A stretch of 64,000 nt of DNA. It comes from Rhodoflexus caldus (GTDB lineage: Bacteria; Bacteroidota; Bacteroidia; Cytophagales; Thermoflexibacteraceae). Shown piece after piece: positions 42,570 to 51,134 of this stretch. The notes under the pieces were generated by a model. It made no database searches. It was given only the letters and a program-made list of their open reading frames with translations, and was not told the DNA's origin. The position numbers were made by a program, and so were the translations under genes. Location: assembly GCF_021206925.1 (NCBI RefSeq), contig NZ_JAJPRF010000001.1, positions 310,001 through 374,000 of the forward strand, read 5' to 3'. Positions within the stretch are counted from its first letter, which is position 1. Every line of letters begins with the position of its first letter.

Positions 42570-44579
42570 TCAGTCAAAAAACAGCCAATTGATGCCCAGT
42601 TCTAACGAGCGTGGTTGGGCATAGTAACGGGGCGTGTTGAAATAAGCCTTGCCTGCGATATCTTGCAACAGATTAGTAACCTTGACGAACAACAGCGCTT
42701 TGCTGATTTTGAAATTAAAAAACAGGTCTAATACGGGAAATCCGTCGGTCAGATAGCGGTCATTCAGGATGAACTGTTGGGTAGAAGGCATAAAAGCATT
42801 GGCATAAAAAGCTGATTTCCAGTGAAAATCAACACCAAACTGCCCATCCAGCTCGTCCCTGAAAAACTTTTTCTGTACAAACAACTGTGAATTAATCAGC
42901 AAGGGTGGTACGCGGAACACATCTTCTCCCATGTTGTAGCTGTACATAATTTGCGTGAGCCATTGCAAATAATTCCACCGCGCTCTCAAATGCACACCTG
43001 CATGGAGGATACGTACCCCTTCGGTTGTTTGGCGGGCAATGCCGGCGGTGTCGTAATAAACCATATTTTGGATGTTCTCAAAGCCGGCAAACCGCGAAAA
43101 TGACAGGTATTTTTTGATGAAGGGAACAGGAATGAAGTCTGTTTCATAGTTTAGGCGGTCGGAAACAGTACGGTAAAAATCAGCATTATCCCACTTGAAA
43201 AAGCTGCCGAATACGTGGCGTTGCGTCAAGTCGGGGCTGAATACCGTGCGCAGCCAAGTGCCTCTGAACCACTTGTTGATATACACCAATTTGGCGCGAT
43301 AGTCGCGCATGGGCAGTTGCAGTTCGCCCTCTGCCTCTAACTTGTGATGTTTGTAAACGGGAATATTGGCGGCAAATCCTGCAAACCACTCCGGAGCAAT
43401 ATTCACCCGCTTAACGGAATCGGCAAGCGTGCTTACGTCTGTATAATTGGCTTCAAAGCCATACAAGCGGCTGCGCAAATAGGCGCGATAACGCAAGGCG
43501 TTCCACTGTCCTTTGATGCCTGCCCGATTGTCCAACTGTTGATAATCTGTCAGATAGGTGAGTTGTTGCCCGCGAAAACGGTTGATGTCAAAAGGAAGAC
43601 GGCGGTAGAAAGTAGCAACATTGCCGGCAAGGTTTTCATCGGTGTATTCATTGATTTGGCGCAGCCACTCCAACTGATGGAACAACTGCGTCGTTAATTT
43701 CGCCTGTTGGGTAGAGTCTTTTTTCAGGTCAAACTGTTGATAGAGATGAAAGGTGCGCACTTTCTCACGACTGACAACCTCTTCTAAACTGTAAGCCAAC
43801 TCCTGCGGACTAAGGTTGGCGAGCGTTTCCGAATTGGCAGGAGAAAGTTCGTCGGTATTGTATCCGCCGTTTTCCTGCACGGCATGTTCCGAATAAAGAA
43901 AATGCGCCAACAACTTGTAGCGCAAATCCTTTGAGAAAAAGCGGGTCATTGCGCCATAGTTTTGGATGCTCAGCAGCGGATCGTTGCGGCGCGAATTTCT
44001 GCCCAGAATTTTATTGGCTTCTTGCCGTTGAAAAAAGATAGCCGCGCTTGCATCGGGCGTAATGCTGCGGGCGTGCGTAACGCGCAGGCGGGTGCGCCCT
44101 TTACCGCCCTGAATATAGTCCAAATCGGTAACGGGCGAGTAGCTGTCAAAATAGCGCACTTCATCCCGTTGCAGGCGATAAGGAGCGAGCGCATTATAGC
44201 CCAAACGCGTGCCGATTTGTTCTGGCTCCCGATAAAAAATGGGTTGGGTTGCCGTACCAAAAATCCCCAAGTCTTGCCAAGTGTTGCCATTGCGTTGCAC
44301 CATATTATACCTGTGGCGATTGGCATAGGTGGTGTCAATGTACAGCGTATCGGTAATGTTGTTGTAGAGCGTGTGCCAGTAGTAATAGCGGGTCGTATTC
44401 GGCCCGTAGCGGATAGAGTCTTTTTTGGCGGGGGGTGTATTGCTATTGTTAGGGGTGTCTTGTGCCCATGCGCCGGATATTGCAAGCAGGAAAACTGCCA
44501 AACCAATAAATATTGTTGGAAAAGACTTTTTTGGATGGTAATTTGCCGCCTGCAATGTGCTCATTAGCGATGGATTCAT
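42570..44579 (-). CDS. Putative outer-membrane porin (Porin_10-like)
   Basis: A protein of 669 residues with a signal peptide (SFPTIFIGLAVFLLAISGAWA, then Q) and a Pro/Asn-rich start, then strands typical of a large barrel: LRVTHARSITPDASAAIFFQ, LRYKLLAHFLYSEHAV, LSFSRFAGFENIQNMVYYD, ending LELGINWLFFD with a C-terminal aromatic pattern. It matches the Bacteroidota "putative porin" family as I recall it; substrate unknown. It is transcribed alone, away from the small membrane protein at 44700. Confidence 0.8.
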   Translation of the reverse strand: MNPSLMSTLQAANYHPKKSFPTIFIGLAVFLLAISGAWAQDTPNNSNTPPAKKDSIRYGPNTTRYYYWHTLYNNITDTLYIDTTYANRHRYNMVQRNGNTWQDLGIFGTATQPIFYREPEQIGTRLGYNALAPYRLQRDEVRYFDSYSPVTDLDYIQGGKGRTRLRVTHARSITPDASAAIFFQRQEANKILGRNSRRNDPLLSIQNYGAMTRFFSKDLRYKLLAHFLYSEHAVQENGGYNTDELSPANSETLANLSPQELAYSLEEVVSREKVRTFHLYQQFDLKKDSTQQAKLTTQLFHQLEWLRQINEYTDENLAGNVATFYRRLPFDINRFRGQQLTYLTDYQQLDNRAGIKGQWNALRYRAYLRSRLYGFEANYTDVSTLADSVKRVNIAPEWFAGFAANIPVYKHHKLEAEGELQLPMRDYRAKLVYINKWFRGTWLRTVFSPDLTQRHVFGSFFKWDNADFYRTVSDRLNYETDFIPVPFIKKYLSFSRFAGFENIQNMVYYDTAGIARQTTEGVRILHAGVHLRARWNYLQWLTQIMYSYNMGEDVFRVPPLLINSQLFVQKKFFRDELDGQFGVDFHWKSAFYANAFMPSTQQFILNDRYLTDGFPVLDLFFNFKISKALLFVKVTNLLQDIAGKAYFNTPRYYAQPRSLELGINWLFFD

Positions 44580-44699
44580 ACTTTTTGCGGCTGCAAAGCT
44601 ATGTAAAAAAGCCTATTGAAGCTGTGAAGAGTTGTTAAATGCCGCATAGCAGCCATTTATCGTCAATAAATTTTATATTGTTTCATTATTTTACCCCTC

Positions 44700-44942
44700 A
44701 TGCAGAGCTTAGGCTTTAGGCTGTTTTTGTTCTTCCTCCTCGCAGATGTGGCACTTTTTGCCATGTTGGTGATGCCGGAAGATTATTACACGCCTACGCC
44801 TGCCGTTATTGTTTCAGAAGCTCCTCCAAAGGCTACCGAAAGAGGATTTATTTCTGCTGCGCCTTCGCCCAATGCACGCCAAACCGCAATATCTGCCGAT
44901 ACAACACGGCCTGCCATTCGCTATCGGGAGCCTGCGAAGTAG
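44700..44942 (+). CDS. Small single-pass membrane protein
   Basis: An 80-residue protein with one N-terminal hydrophobic helix (FRLFLFFLLADVALFAMLV) followed by a Pro/Ala/Thr-rich tail (YTPTPAVIVSEAPP). It has a plausible start, and ends 40 bases before the dienelactone hydrolase gene. No family was recognised. It may be a spurious frame, but the signal-anchor-like beginning and gene-like spacing favour a real gene. Confidence 0.5.
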   Translation: MQSLGFRLFLFFLLADVALFAMLVMPEDYYTPTPAVIVSEAPPKATERGFISAAPSPNARQTAISADTTRPAIRYREPAK

Positions 44943-44982
44943 CTTTTTTGCTAAGCAACACCTTACCAATAATTTCAATCAT

Positions 44983-45783
44983 ATGAAAAGAATCACTTGC
45001 TTTCTGATGGGTTGCATGGCGATAATGACAGCCTATGCACAAGATTTTGCTATTGCGCAATTAGAAAAATCGCCGCGCCACCACGAATGGGTTGAGGTAA
45101 AATACGGCAACCGCACGGTACATTGCTTTGTGGCCTTCCCCGAATCGCCCGTGAATACGCCTGCTGTGGTGGTTATCCACGAAAACCGAGGGCTGACCGA
45201 CTGGGTGCGCAGTTTTACCGACCAACTCGCTGCCGAGGGCTACTTAGCCATTGCCCCTGACCTGCTGTCAGGATTTTCGGAAGATAAAAAGCGCACCTCG
45301 GACTTTGCCAACTCCGATGATGCACGTACTGCACTTTCGCAACTGAAACCCGAACAAGTAAGTGCAGACCTTGCGGCCGTGCAAGCGTATATTGCCAAAG
45401 CCCCATCTTGCAACGGAAAAACGGCTATCATCGGCTTTTGTTGGGGCGGCGGCCAGTGTTTCCGTGCCGCAACCAATATCCCCTCTATTCAGGCAGCGTT
45501 GGTTTTCTACGGCGGTGCACCCGAAAGCGCTGAGGAGGTAGCCCGTATCAAAGCACCTGTGTACGGTTTCTATGCTGAAAATGACCAGCGCATCAATGCC
45601 GGCATTCCAAAAATTGAAAGCCTGATGAAAGAAGCGAACAAGCCGTTTGCCTACGAAATTTACAAAGGAGCAGGCCATGCCTTTATGCGCATTGGCGATG
45701 ACCCCGCGGGCAGTGCCGAAAACAAGCAAGCCCGCGCCGACTCATGGGTACGCATCCGCAAGATTCTGGCGGAGTTGAAGTAA
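44983..45783 (+). CDS. Secreted dienelactone hydrolase-family protein
   Basis: A 266-residue alpha/beta-hydrolase with a signal peptide (MKRITCFLMGCMAIMTAYA, then Q). Dienelactone hydrolase features: VVVIHENRGLTDWVR, nucleophile elbow GFCWGGGQ with a catalytic Cys in place of Ser, acid region FYAENDQRI, and His in GAGHAFMR. These enzymes hydrolyse lactones or esters; the substrate of a secreted version is unknown. The ATG at 44983 opens the signal peptide. It may be co-transcribed with the small membrane protein upstream. Confidence 0.85.
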   Translation: MKRITCFLMGCMAIMTAYAQDFAIAQLEKSPRHHEWVEVKYGNRTVHCFVAFPESPVNTPAVVVIHENRGLTDWVRSFTDQLAAEGYLAIAPDLLSGFSEDKKRTSDFANSDDARTALSQLKPEQVSADLAAVQAYIAKAPSCNGKTAIIGFCWGGGQCFRAATNIPSIQAALVFYGGAPESAEEVARIKAPVYGFYAENDQRINAGIPKIESLMKEANKPFAYEIYKGAGHAFMRIGDDPAGSAENKQARADSWVRIRKILAELK

Positions 45784-45790
45784 GAAATGT

Positions 45791-45798
45791 TATCTTTG
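45791..45798 (+). promoter_or_regulatory. TAnnTTTG -7 box for the MazF module
   Basis: TATCTTTG, 28 bases before the ATG at 45827. Not accompanied by a clear -33 box. Confidence 0.4.
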
Positions 45799-45826
45799 TT
45801 CATATCAATGCCAATAGGGGAAAATC

Positions 45827-46600
45827 ATGACGGCGTCGGCAATAAATAATGAAATGATATGCTTTCAGCTTCGCAACAACTTGTATCACTCGCTGGATGA
45901 GGGGCTGCGAACTGCGTTAGACAAAGTTTCCCAAAAAATTGAAAGACGATTGCTTCTGGTCAATCAGGGAAGGGCAGAGATAACAAGCGAAGGTATTTTA
46001 GCGGAGTTATTCAGTCTGCGTCTCAAAGCATTTCAATGGCTGACCCATAAGGCTGATTTTGACTACTTACATGCTATTGAACAGGTGGTTCCGCAAGTAG
46101 AATTATGGAAAGCAAATGAGAGGATGCGGGAGTTTGCAGAAAATATTCTATTTGCGCTGCGTTGCAATCAACGGGTTGCATATGCATTGGCCAAACAAGG
46201 AAGTTTTACCGGAGAGCAAATGGCAAATCAGGCGCAACAAGCAGCCCATATCAGTTACAGACAGTTTGTTACGGCACTGCACGTTGCGTTAGCCCCGGAG
46301 ACAGCGCAAAAAATAGCCGACCTTACTCGGGCATCGCTCCAAATAGAATTGGTGATGCTTGCATTTGATATTATCGCTGATAAAAAAACGGAATTATCTG
46401 ATAGAACCATCCGTAAGCTAAGTTTTCTTGCCGCAGATGCCGGACAAGAGTATATGGCCACGGCTCTTGATTTAGGTATTATCAAACGACGCTCAAAACC
46501 TATGGATTTCAATCAGATGTGCGTACCCGAACCATCTGATATAGCAGAAGAGCACAAGCTGGCAAATCTTGATTTGGAAGCATCGGCAGACTTGTCTTGA
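45827..46600 (+). CDS. Helical protein of unknown family, candidate antitoxin of a MazF-type toxin
   Basis: A 257-residue, mostly helical soluble protein without signal peptide: KVSQKIERRLLLVNQGRAEI, MREFAENILFALRCNQRVAY, QIELVMLAFDIIADKKTEL. There is no DNA-binding motif that I can recognise. It ends six bases before a PemK/MazF-like toxin gene, the usual position of an antitoxin, but usual MazE-type antitoxins are about 80 residues with a DNA-binding domain at the N-terminus. The C-terminal acidic tail (PSDIAEEHKLANLDLEASAD) could be the toxin-wrapping part. Antitoxin role is inference. Confidence 0.6.
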   Translation: MTASAINNEMICFQLRNNLYHSLDEGLRTALDKVSQKIERRLLLVNQGRAEITSEGILAELFSLRLKAFQWLTHKADFDYLHAIEQVVPQVELWKANERMREFAENILFALRCNQRVAYALAKQGSFTGEQMANQAQQAAHISYRQFVTALHVALAPETAQKIADLTRASLQIELVMLAFDIIADKKTELSDRTIRKLSFLAADAGQEYMATALDLGIIKRRSKPMDFNQMCVPEPSDIAEEHKLANLDLEASADLS

Positions 46601-46606
46601 TTATCT

Positions 46607-46957
46607 ATGCAATCGGCATTCACCAAAAGCGATATTTTGCTCGTAAATTTCGGTCAACCGCCGACAGAGATAAAGGGACATGAGCAGGGCTATGAACGCC
46701 CTTGTATTGTCATCAAATCTCTGAATCATTTACAACTTGCAATTGTAGTCCCCTTAACAACCAAAGAGCCGGCCTACTTGGGTTATTCAACCGTAAAGAT
46801 TGCCAAAGGTACATCTGTATTGCATCAGGATAGCTATGTTTTGTGTCATCAAATCAAGACCATTTCCTTTCAACGCATTACCAAAAAATTAGGCAGTATA
46901 GAACGCAAAACCCAACTCAAAATTGAGGCAGTACTGATAGATTTATTGGAATTGTGA
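46607..46957 (+). CDS. MazF/PemK-family endoribonuclease toxin
   Basis: A 116-residue protein with PemK/MazF fold landmarks: GDILLVNFG-like opening (KSDILLVNFGQPP), GYERPCIVIKS (the R-P-x-V/I loop with catalytic Arg), VVPLTTKEP (catalytic Thr) and ISFQRITKKLGSIERK. Family members cut mRNA at short sequences. It is translated right after the 257-residue candidate antitoxin (six-base gap) and is convergent with hemN. Confidence 0.85.
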   Translation: MQSAFTKSDILLVNFGQPPTEIKGHEQGYERPCIVIKSLNHLQLAIVVPLTTKEPAYLGYSTVKIAKGTSVLHQDSYVLCHQIKTISFQRITKKLGSIERKTQLKIEAVLIDLLEL

Positions 46958-46970
46958 AAAATACACCACT

Positions 46971-48335
46971 TCAAATCGCCTTGCTGAATTGTGCTTGGGC
47001 TTCGTTGCGGTACAGGTAGGCATCAAAAGCAGCGCAAATGTGCCGCACCAACAGTCTTCCTTTGGGCAATACCTCTATGGTGTTGCCCATTATTTTTACA
47101 AGCCCGTCGGCAGCGAAGGCGGCAAGTTTGTTGCCGATGTGCTCGGCAAAATCGGCACTGAAATCTTCGGGTGCAAAGTTGGTGCGGTCGGTACACATCA
47201 AATCCAAAATATGGCGACGGATGCGCAGGTCTTCCTCGCTAAGCAAATGCCCGCCAACTAAGGGCAAACGCCCTTCGGTAAGGGCTTGTTGGTAGCCTTC
47301 TACGGTTTTATCGTTTTGGGCAAAGGCTGTCCACGTGTCGCTGATGGAAGATGCGCCCAGCCCGATGACCAATTTGTGGTTGGTGGTGGTGTAGCCCATG
47401 AAATTGCGGTGCAGTGTGCCGCTGTGATAGGCTTTCAGCAACTTGTCGGAAGGCAGCGCGAAGTGATCCATGCCGATAGCTTCGTAGCCCATGGCGGTCA
47501 GCAGGCGGTTGCCAAGGCTGTACATGCTGATTTTTTCATCGGCTTGCGGCACGTCTTCGTCGGTGTATCGGCGTTGTCCTTTGCTTTTCCAAGGCACATG
47601 CGCGTAGGAATAAAACGCGATGCGGTCGGGTTTGAACTCTGCCAGCCTGCCGATGGTCATTTCAATGCTATGCAGGGTTTGTTTGGGCAGCCCGTACACC
47701 AAGTCCACATTAACGCTTTCATAGCCCAATGCCCGCGCCCAAGCTACCACCCGTGCGGTTTGTTCAAAGGTTTGCGGGCGGTTGATGATGTACTGCACTT
47801 GCTGGTCAAAATCCTGTACGCCAAGGCTGATGCGGTTAAACCCGACTTCTGCCAAGGCTTGCAGATGCGCCTCGGTGGTGTAGTTAGGGTGTACTTCTAC
47901 GCTGAACTCGTGGTCGGCAGCGCGCTCGGCATGTTGCATGATGCCCTCAATTAGCCGTTGCAGGTTTTGCGGGGAAAAGAATGTGGGCGTTCCCCCGCCC
48001 AAGTGAATTTCTTTGATAACAGGCTTTGCCTCAAAGAGTTGCAGGTACATTTGCCACTCCTGCAATACGCTTTCCAGATAAGGCGTTTCTACGGCGTGAT
48101 TTTTTGTAATGCGCTTGTTGCAGGCGCAGTAAGTACACAATTCTTCACAAAAAGGCAGGTGAATATAGAGGCAAACTGTTCGGTTTTCTGCCGTGAATCG
48201 CTCCCGAACGGATGCAGCCCATAGTTGCGGCATAAGGCTTGCATGGTTCCAATAAGGTACGGTCGGGTAGCTCGTGTAGCGGGGCAGCGCCACATCGTAG
48301 CGATGCAGCAGCGCCTTAAGTTCGGCTTCGTTCAT
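46971..48335 (-). CDS. hemN: Oxygen-independent coproporphyrinogen III oxidase
   Basis: A radical-SAM enzyme of 454 residues that converts coproporphyrinogen III to protoporphyrinogen IX without oxygen. The radical-SAM cluster is IHLPFCEELCTYCACNK (CxxxCxxC plus the extra Cys typical of HemN). EIHLGGGTPTFFSP and GVQDFDQQVQYIINR confirm the true HemN rather than HemW type. The ATG at 48335 (MNEAELKALLHRYD) matches the family start. A TATCTTTG box lies upstream (48360-48367). Confidence 0.95.
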   Translation of the reverse strand: MNEAELKALLHRYDVALPRYTSYPTVPYWNHASLMPQLWAASVRERFTAENRTVCLYIHLPFCEELCTYCACNKRITKNHAVETPYLESVLQEWQMYLQLFEAKPVIKEIHLGGGTPTFFSPQNLQRLIEGIMQHAERAADHEFSVEVHPNYTTEAHLQALAEVGFNRISLGVQDFDQQVQYIINRPQTFEQTARVVAWARALGYESVNVDLVYGLPKQTLHSIEMTIGRLAEFKPDRIAFYSYAHVPWKSKGQRRYTDEDVPQADEKISMYSLGNRLLTAMGYEAIGMDHFALPSDKLLKAYHSGTLHRNFMGYTTTNHKLVIGLGASSISDTWTAFAQNDKTVEGYQQALTEGRLPLVGGHLLSEEDLRIRRHILDLMCTDRTNFAPEDFSADFAEHIGNKLAAFAADGLVKIMGNTIEVLPKGRLLVRHICAAFDAYLYRNEAQAQFSKAI

Positions 48336-48359
48336 GGCAGCGGTTTGTCTGTTGTGATG

Positions 48360-48367
48360 CAAAGATA
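48360..48367 (-). promoter_or_regulatory. TAnnTTTG -7 box for hemN
   Basis: Reads TATCTTTG on the minus strand, 24 bases upstream of the hemN ATG. Confidence 0.45.
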
Positions 48368-48407
48368 GTTTTGCAAACCGTTTTTACTGTAAAGAGAACA
48401 TCGCTCT

Positions 48408-48662
48408 TTACTCATAAATCTCTCTGCGATGCCCCACAGCAATTACTTCAACCGTGAGCACATCATCAAAAACGTCATAAATAACGCGATAATCACTTAT
48501 GCGAATGCGGTATCCGGCTCTGCCTCTAAGTTTTTTGCAACCGGGCGGACGCGGGTCATTTGCAAGCTCATAAATAGCAGCTTTTATCTTGGTATAATAA
48601 GGTTCGCGGACAGTTTCAAGTGTTTTGATGACCTGCTTTTTTAAGACAACCTGATAGGGCAT
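48408..48662 (-). CDS. RelE/ParE-family toxin
   Basis: An 84-residue protein with the RelE/ParE fold: KKQVIKTLETVREPYYTKI, then DPRPPGCKKLRGRAGYRIRI, and DYRVIYDVFDDVLTVEVIAVGHRREIY. The Arg-rich RIRISDYRVIY strand is typical. RelE toxins cut mRNA on the ribosome; ParE toxins target gyrase, and sequence alone does not decide. The ATG at 48662 overlaps the antitoxin's TGA, so translation is coupled. Confidence 0.88.
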   Translation of the reverse strand: MPYQVVLKKQVIKTLETVREPYYTKIKAAIYELANDPRPPGCKKLRGRAGYRIRISDYRVIYDVFDDVLTVEVIAVGHRREIYE

Positions 48663-48868
48663 CACTTATTGCGGTTTGCTTCAATTATTTTAAAAGCCTC
48701 ATCAATGGGAATAGACGGCTCATCGGACTGTTTTGCCTCGTCATAAAGCCTGATGTCTTCAAGTTCTTCAAGTTCTTCCATGATTGCCTCAAAATCTTTC
48801 ATGGAAAGCACGACAGAGAGCTTGTTACCCTCACTGTCGGTGATATACTGCGGTTGAATCGTAAGCAT
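48662..48868 (-). CDS. Antitoxin of the RelE-type module
   Basis: A 68-residue acidic protein, MLTIQPQYITDSEGNKLSVV followed by LSMKDFEAIMEELEELEDIR, of the Phd/RelB-like type in which a small beta DNA-binding part is followed by toxin-neutralising helices. Its stop overlaps the toxin start. A TATTTTTG -7 box lies just upstream (48890-48897). Confidence 0.8.
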   Translation of the reverse strand: MLTIQPQYITDSEGNKLSVVLSMKDFEAIMEELEELEDIRLYDEAKQSDEPSIPIDEAFKIIEANRNK

Positions 48869-48889
48869 GGCACACTTTGTTCAATAGTA

Positions 48890-48897
48890 CAAAAATA
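48890..48897 (-). promoter_or_regulatory. TAnnTTTG -7 box for the RelE module
   Basis: Reads TATTTTTG on the minus strand, 21 bases upstream of the antitoxin ATG, leaving a short leader. Confidence 0.4.
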
Positions 48898-48940
48898 TAC
48901 GTTAATCGGTTGATTATTTGCGCCTTGTGCCGCCGTTTTT

Positions 48941-49606
48941 TTACACGGCAGCACCCACCACCACCACAATTTCACCTTTCACGGCTTTTTCGCTAAAATG
49001 GGCAAGCAGTTCGGCGACTGTGCCGCGGGCGATTTCCTCGTGCAGTTTGGTCAGTTCGCGGGCGACGCATACGGGGCGCTCGGCTCCACAGTGTTCTTTG
49101 AGCTCTTCCAGCAGTTTGAGCAAGCGGTGTGGCGATTCGTAAAGCACAACGGTATGCTCCGAAGCGGCTATTTGCGCAAGTTGGGTTTGTCTGCCTTTTT
49201 TGTGCGGCAAAAATCCCCAGAAGGTGAAAGTATCGCAGGGCAGCCCCGAAGCCACCAACGCAGGGACAAAAGCCGTCGGGCCGGGCAGGCACTCCACTGC
49301 AATGCCTTCGCGCACGCAGGCACGAATGAGCAAAAAACCCGGGTCGGAAATGCCGGGCGTGCCTGCATCGCTGACCAATGCGCCCTTTTGCCCCTGTTGC
49401 AGGCGGGCAACAATGCCTTCTACGGCTTTGTGTTCGTTGGCTGTGTGAAAGCTCAGCAGCGGCTTTTTGATATCAAAATGTTTGAGCAGGTTGCCCGAAA
49501 CGCGGGTGTCTTCCGCTACAACAAAATCAGCCTCGCGCAACACGCGCAAGGCTCGCAGGGTAATATCTTCCAAATTGCCGATGGGCGTAGGTACAACGGT
49601 GAGCAT
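48941..49606 (-). CDS. rsmI: 16S rRNA (cytidine-1402-2'-O)-methyltransferase
   Basis: A 221-residue SAM-dependent tetrapyrrole-methylase-fold enzyme that modifies C1402 in the ribosomal decoding centre. Hallmarks are VPTPIGNLEDITLRALRVL, ADFVVAEDTRVSGNLLKHF, VSDAGTPGISDPGFLL and FWGFLPHKKG. It is shorter than E. coli RsmI (286 residues), lacking the C-terminal extension, as is usual in Bacteroidota. It is six bases from the DUF2452 gene and likely in one transcript with it. Confidence 0.93.
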   Translation of the reverse strand: MLTVVPTPIGNLEDITLRALRVLREADFVVAEDTRVSGNLLKHFDIKKPLLSFHTANEHKAVEGIVARLQQGQKGALVSDAGTPGISDPGFLLIRACVREGIAVECLPGPTAFVPALVASGLPCDTFTFWGFLPHKKGRQTQLAQIAASEHTVVLYESPHRLLKLLEELKEHCGAERPVCVARELTKLHEEIARGTVAELLAHFSEKAVKGEIVVVVGAAV

Positions 49607-49612
49607 GGCGGG

Positions 49613-50107
49613 TTACAGGTTTTCCCCCAATTCCAACACCTCCCACGTGTGGTCGGCAAGCAGGTGTACTTTGGCAATAAATTTTGTGTATTTGCGGCTG
49701 CGTCCCCATTCGTGCGGCGCAACCAAGGAAAGGGTATCTCTTTGCCCTTCGCGCTCGTAGAGGTAGTAGATGCGCCCAATGAGCGGATTAAAGCGCATTT
49801 CTGCCTGATAGATGCGCTCCGATACCCAAATGCGCTCCTGAATTTGGCGTGCCTGTTTTGCCAACGTTTGCATTTGCTCGTAGAGTTGCCCCATTTGTGC
49901 ACTGGTTTGTTGGCGCATGGCTTCCAGCGCATTGGCTTTGATGCTTCCTTCATCTTCGGGCTTGATGACAGCACCGCCTACTGTGTGCGCATAGGGCAAC
50001 AGACCCGGGTTAGCGGCTATTTTCTCCCGCATTTTTTCCAAGTCTATGCTGTTTACGTCAATGGCTTTTCCGATATGTTCGTTTTGCGGTTCGGGCATGT
50101 TTGGCAA
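49613..50107 (-). CDS. DUF2452 protein
   Basis: A 164-residue soluble protein with the family block NPGLLPYAHTVGGAVIKPED, a helical stretch (MRQQTSAQMGQLYEQMQTLA), and a C-terminal beta part (PLIGRIYYLYEREGQRDTLS). Function is unknown. It lies between thyA and rsmI on the same strand with short gaps. The start could be the fourth codon (MPEPQN). Confidence 0.75.
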   Translation of the reverse strand: MPNMPEPQNEHIGKAIDVNSIDLEKMREKIAANPGLLPYAHTVGGAVIKPEDEGSIKANALEAMRQQTSAQMGQLYEQMQTLAKQARQIQERIWVSERIYQAEMRFNPLIGRIYYLYEREGQRDTLSLVAPHEWGRSRKYTKFIAKVHLLADHTWEVLELGENL

Positions 50108-50114
50108 TCAGGTT

Positions 50115-50144
50115 AAAACACTGCACACGCTCAAAAGCATGTGC
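50115..50144 (-). terminator. Hairpin between thyA and DUF2452
   Basis: On the minus strand, GCACATGC pairs with GCGTGTGC (one G-U pair), loop TTTTGA, followed by a short T-run. It is probably a modest terminator after thyA. Confidence 0.4.
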
Positions 50145-50175
50145 TACATCATTAACAAAAAAATCGGGTGTTTGT

Positions 50176-50970
50176 TCACACCGCCACCGGTGCTTTGATA
50201 GCCGGGTGCGGGTCGTAGTTCAAAAGTTGAAAATCTTCGTATTTGAACGCAAAAATATCCTTTACCGAAGGGTTTATCAGCATTTGCGGCAGCGGGCGTG
50301 GCTCGCGGCTGAGTTGCAAGTTTACTTGTTCCAAATGGTTCAGGTAGATATGCACATCGCCGAAGGTGTGGATAAACTCGCCCGGTTGCAGGTCGCAAAC
50401 CTGTGCAATCATCATTGTGAGCAGCGCATATGACGCAATGTTGAACGGCACGCCCAAGAAAACATCCGCACTGCGCTGGTATAGTTGGCAGGAAAGTTTG
50501 CCTTCCGCCACATAAAACTGAAACAGCACATGGCAAGGCGGCAGCGCCATGCGGTCAATATCGGCTACGTTCCACGCACTCACCATCAGGCGGCGCGAAT
50601 CGGGGTTGCGTTTGATTTGGTCAATCAGTTGCGATATTTGGTCAATCGTGCGCCCGTCAGGGGCTTGCCAACTGCGCCACTGCTTGCCGTACACGGGTCC
50701 TAACTCGCCGTCGGGGGCTGCCCACTCGTCCCAGATGCTTACGCCATTAGCTTTCAGGTAGGCGATGTTGGTGCTGCCTTGCAAAAACCACAACAATTCA
50801 TGAATAATGGATTTGAGGTGCACTTTCTTGGTTGTAACCAAAGGAAAGCCCGCGGCAAGGTCAAATCGCATCTGATAGCCAAAAATGCTGATTGTACCCG
50901 TTCCCGTGCGGTCGGTTTTGCGCACCCCGTGCGTTAAGATGTGCCTAAGCAGGTCGTGGTATTGTTGCAT
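50176..50970 (-). CDS. thyA: Thymidylate synthase
   Basis: A 264-residue enzyme that methylates dUMP to dTMP using methylenetetrahydrofolate. Conserved features: [32 protein letters not shown], the catalytic cysteine in [31 protein letters not shown], and [12 protein letters not shown]. Length and ends match the classical family. The promoter sits so close that its transcript may be leaderless. Confidence 0.97.
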   Translation of the reverse strand: MQQYHDLLRHILTHGVRKTDRTGTGTISIFGYQMRFDLAAGFPLVTTKKVHLKSIIHELLWFLQGSTNIAYLKANGVSIWDEWAAPDGELGPVYGKQWRSWQAPDGRTIDQISQLIDQIKRNPDSRRLMVSAWNVADIDRMALPPCHVLFQFYVAEGKLSCQLYQRSADVFLGVPFNIASYALLTMMIAQVCDLQPGEFIHTFGDVHIYLNHLEQVNLQLSREPRPLPQMLINPSVKDIFAFKYEDFQLLNYDPHPAIKAPVAV

Positions 50971-50974
50971 GGTG

Positions 50975-51004
50975 CAAAGTTAGCAAAACCCGTCCCTACC
51001 GCAA
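50975..51004 (-). promoter_or_regulatory. thyA promoter
   Basis: On the minus strand: TTG (51004-51002), a 19-base spacer, then TAACTTTG (50982-50975). It is a full consensus Bacteroidota promoter. The ATG begins only five bases after the final G, at about the expected transcription start. Confidence 0.65.
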
Positions 51005-51134
51005 TTAGAAATCTGCCCGAATTTTGCACGGTAATAGCAATGCAGTGCAGTTGCAATCCATTGAATATATGTAATAAATTGCCTGTGCCAACGTTCATTC
51101 ATGAACGCCATTACTCCAAATCATCCGCTTATTA

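Noticed and set aside
48998-50116. Long plus-strand open frame (372 residues) opposite rsmI and DUF2452
   Set aside because: Antisense to two recognisable genes, crossing their boundary; no domain is visible.
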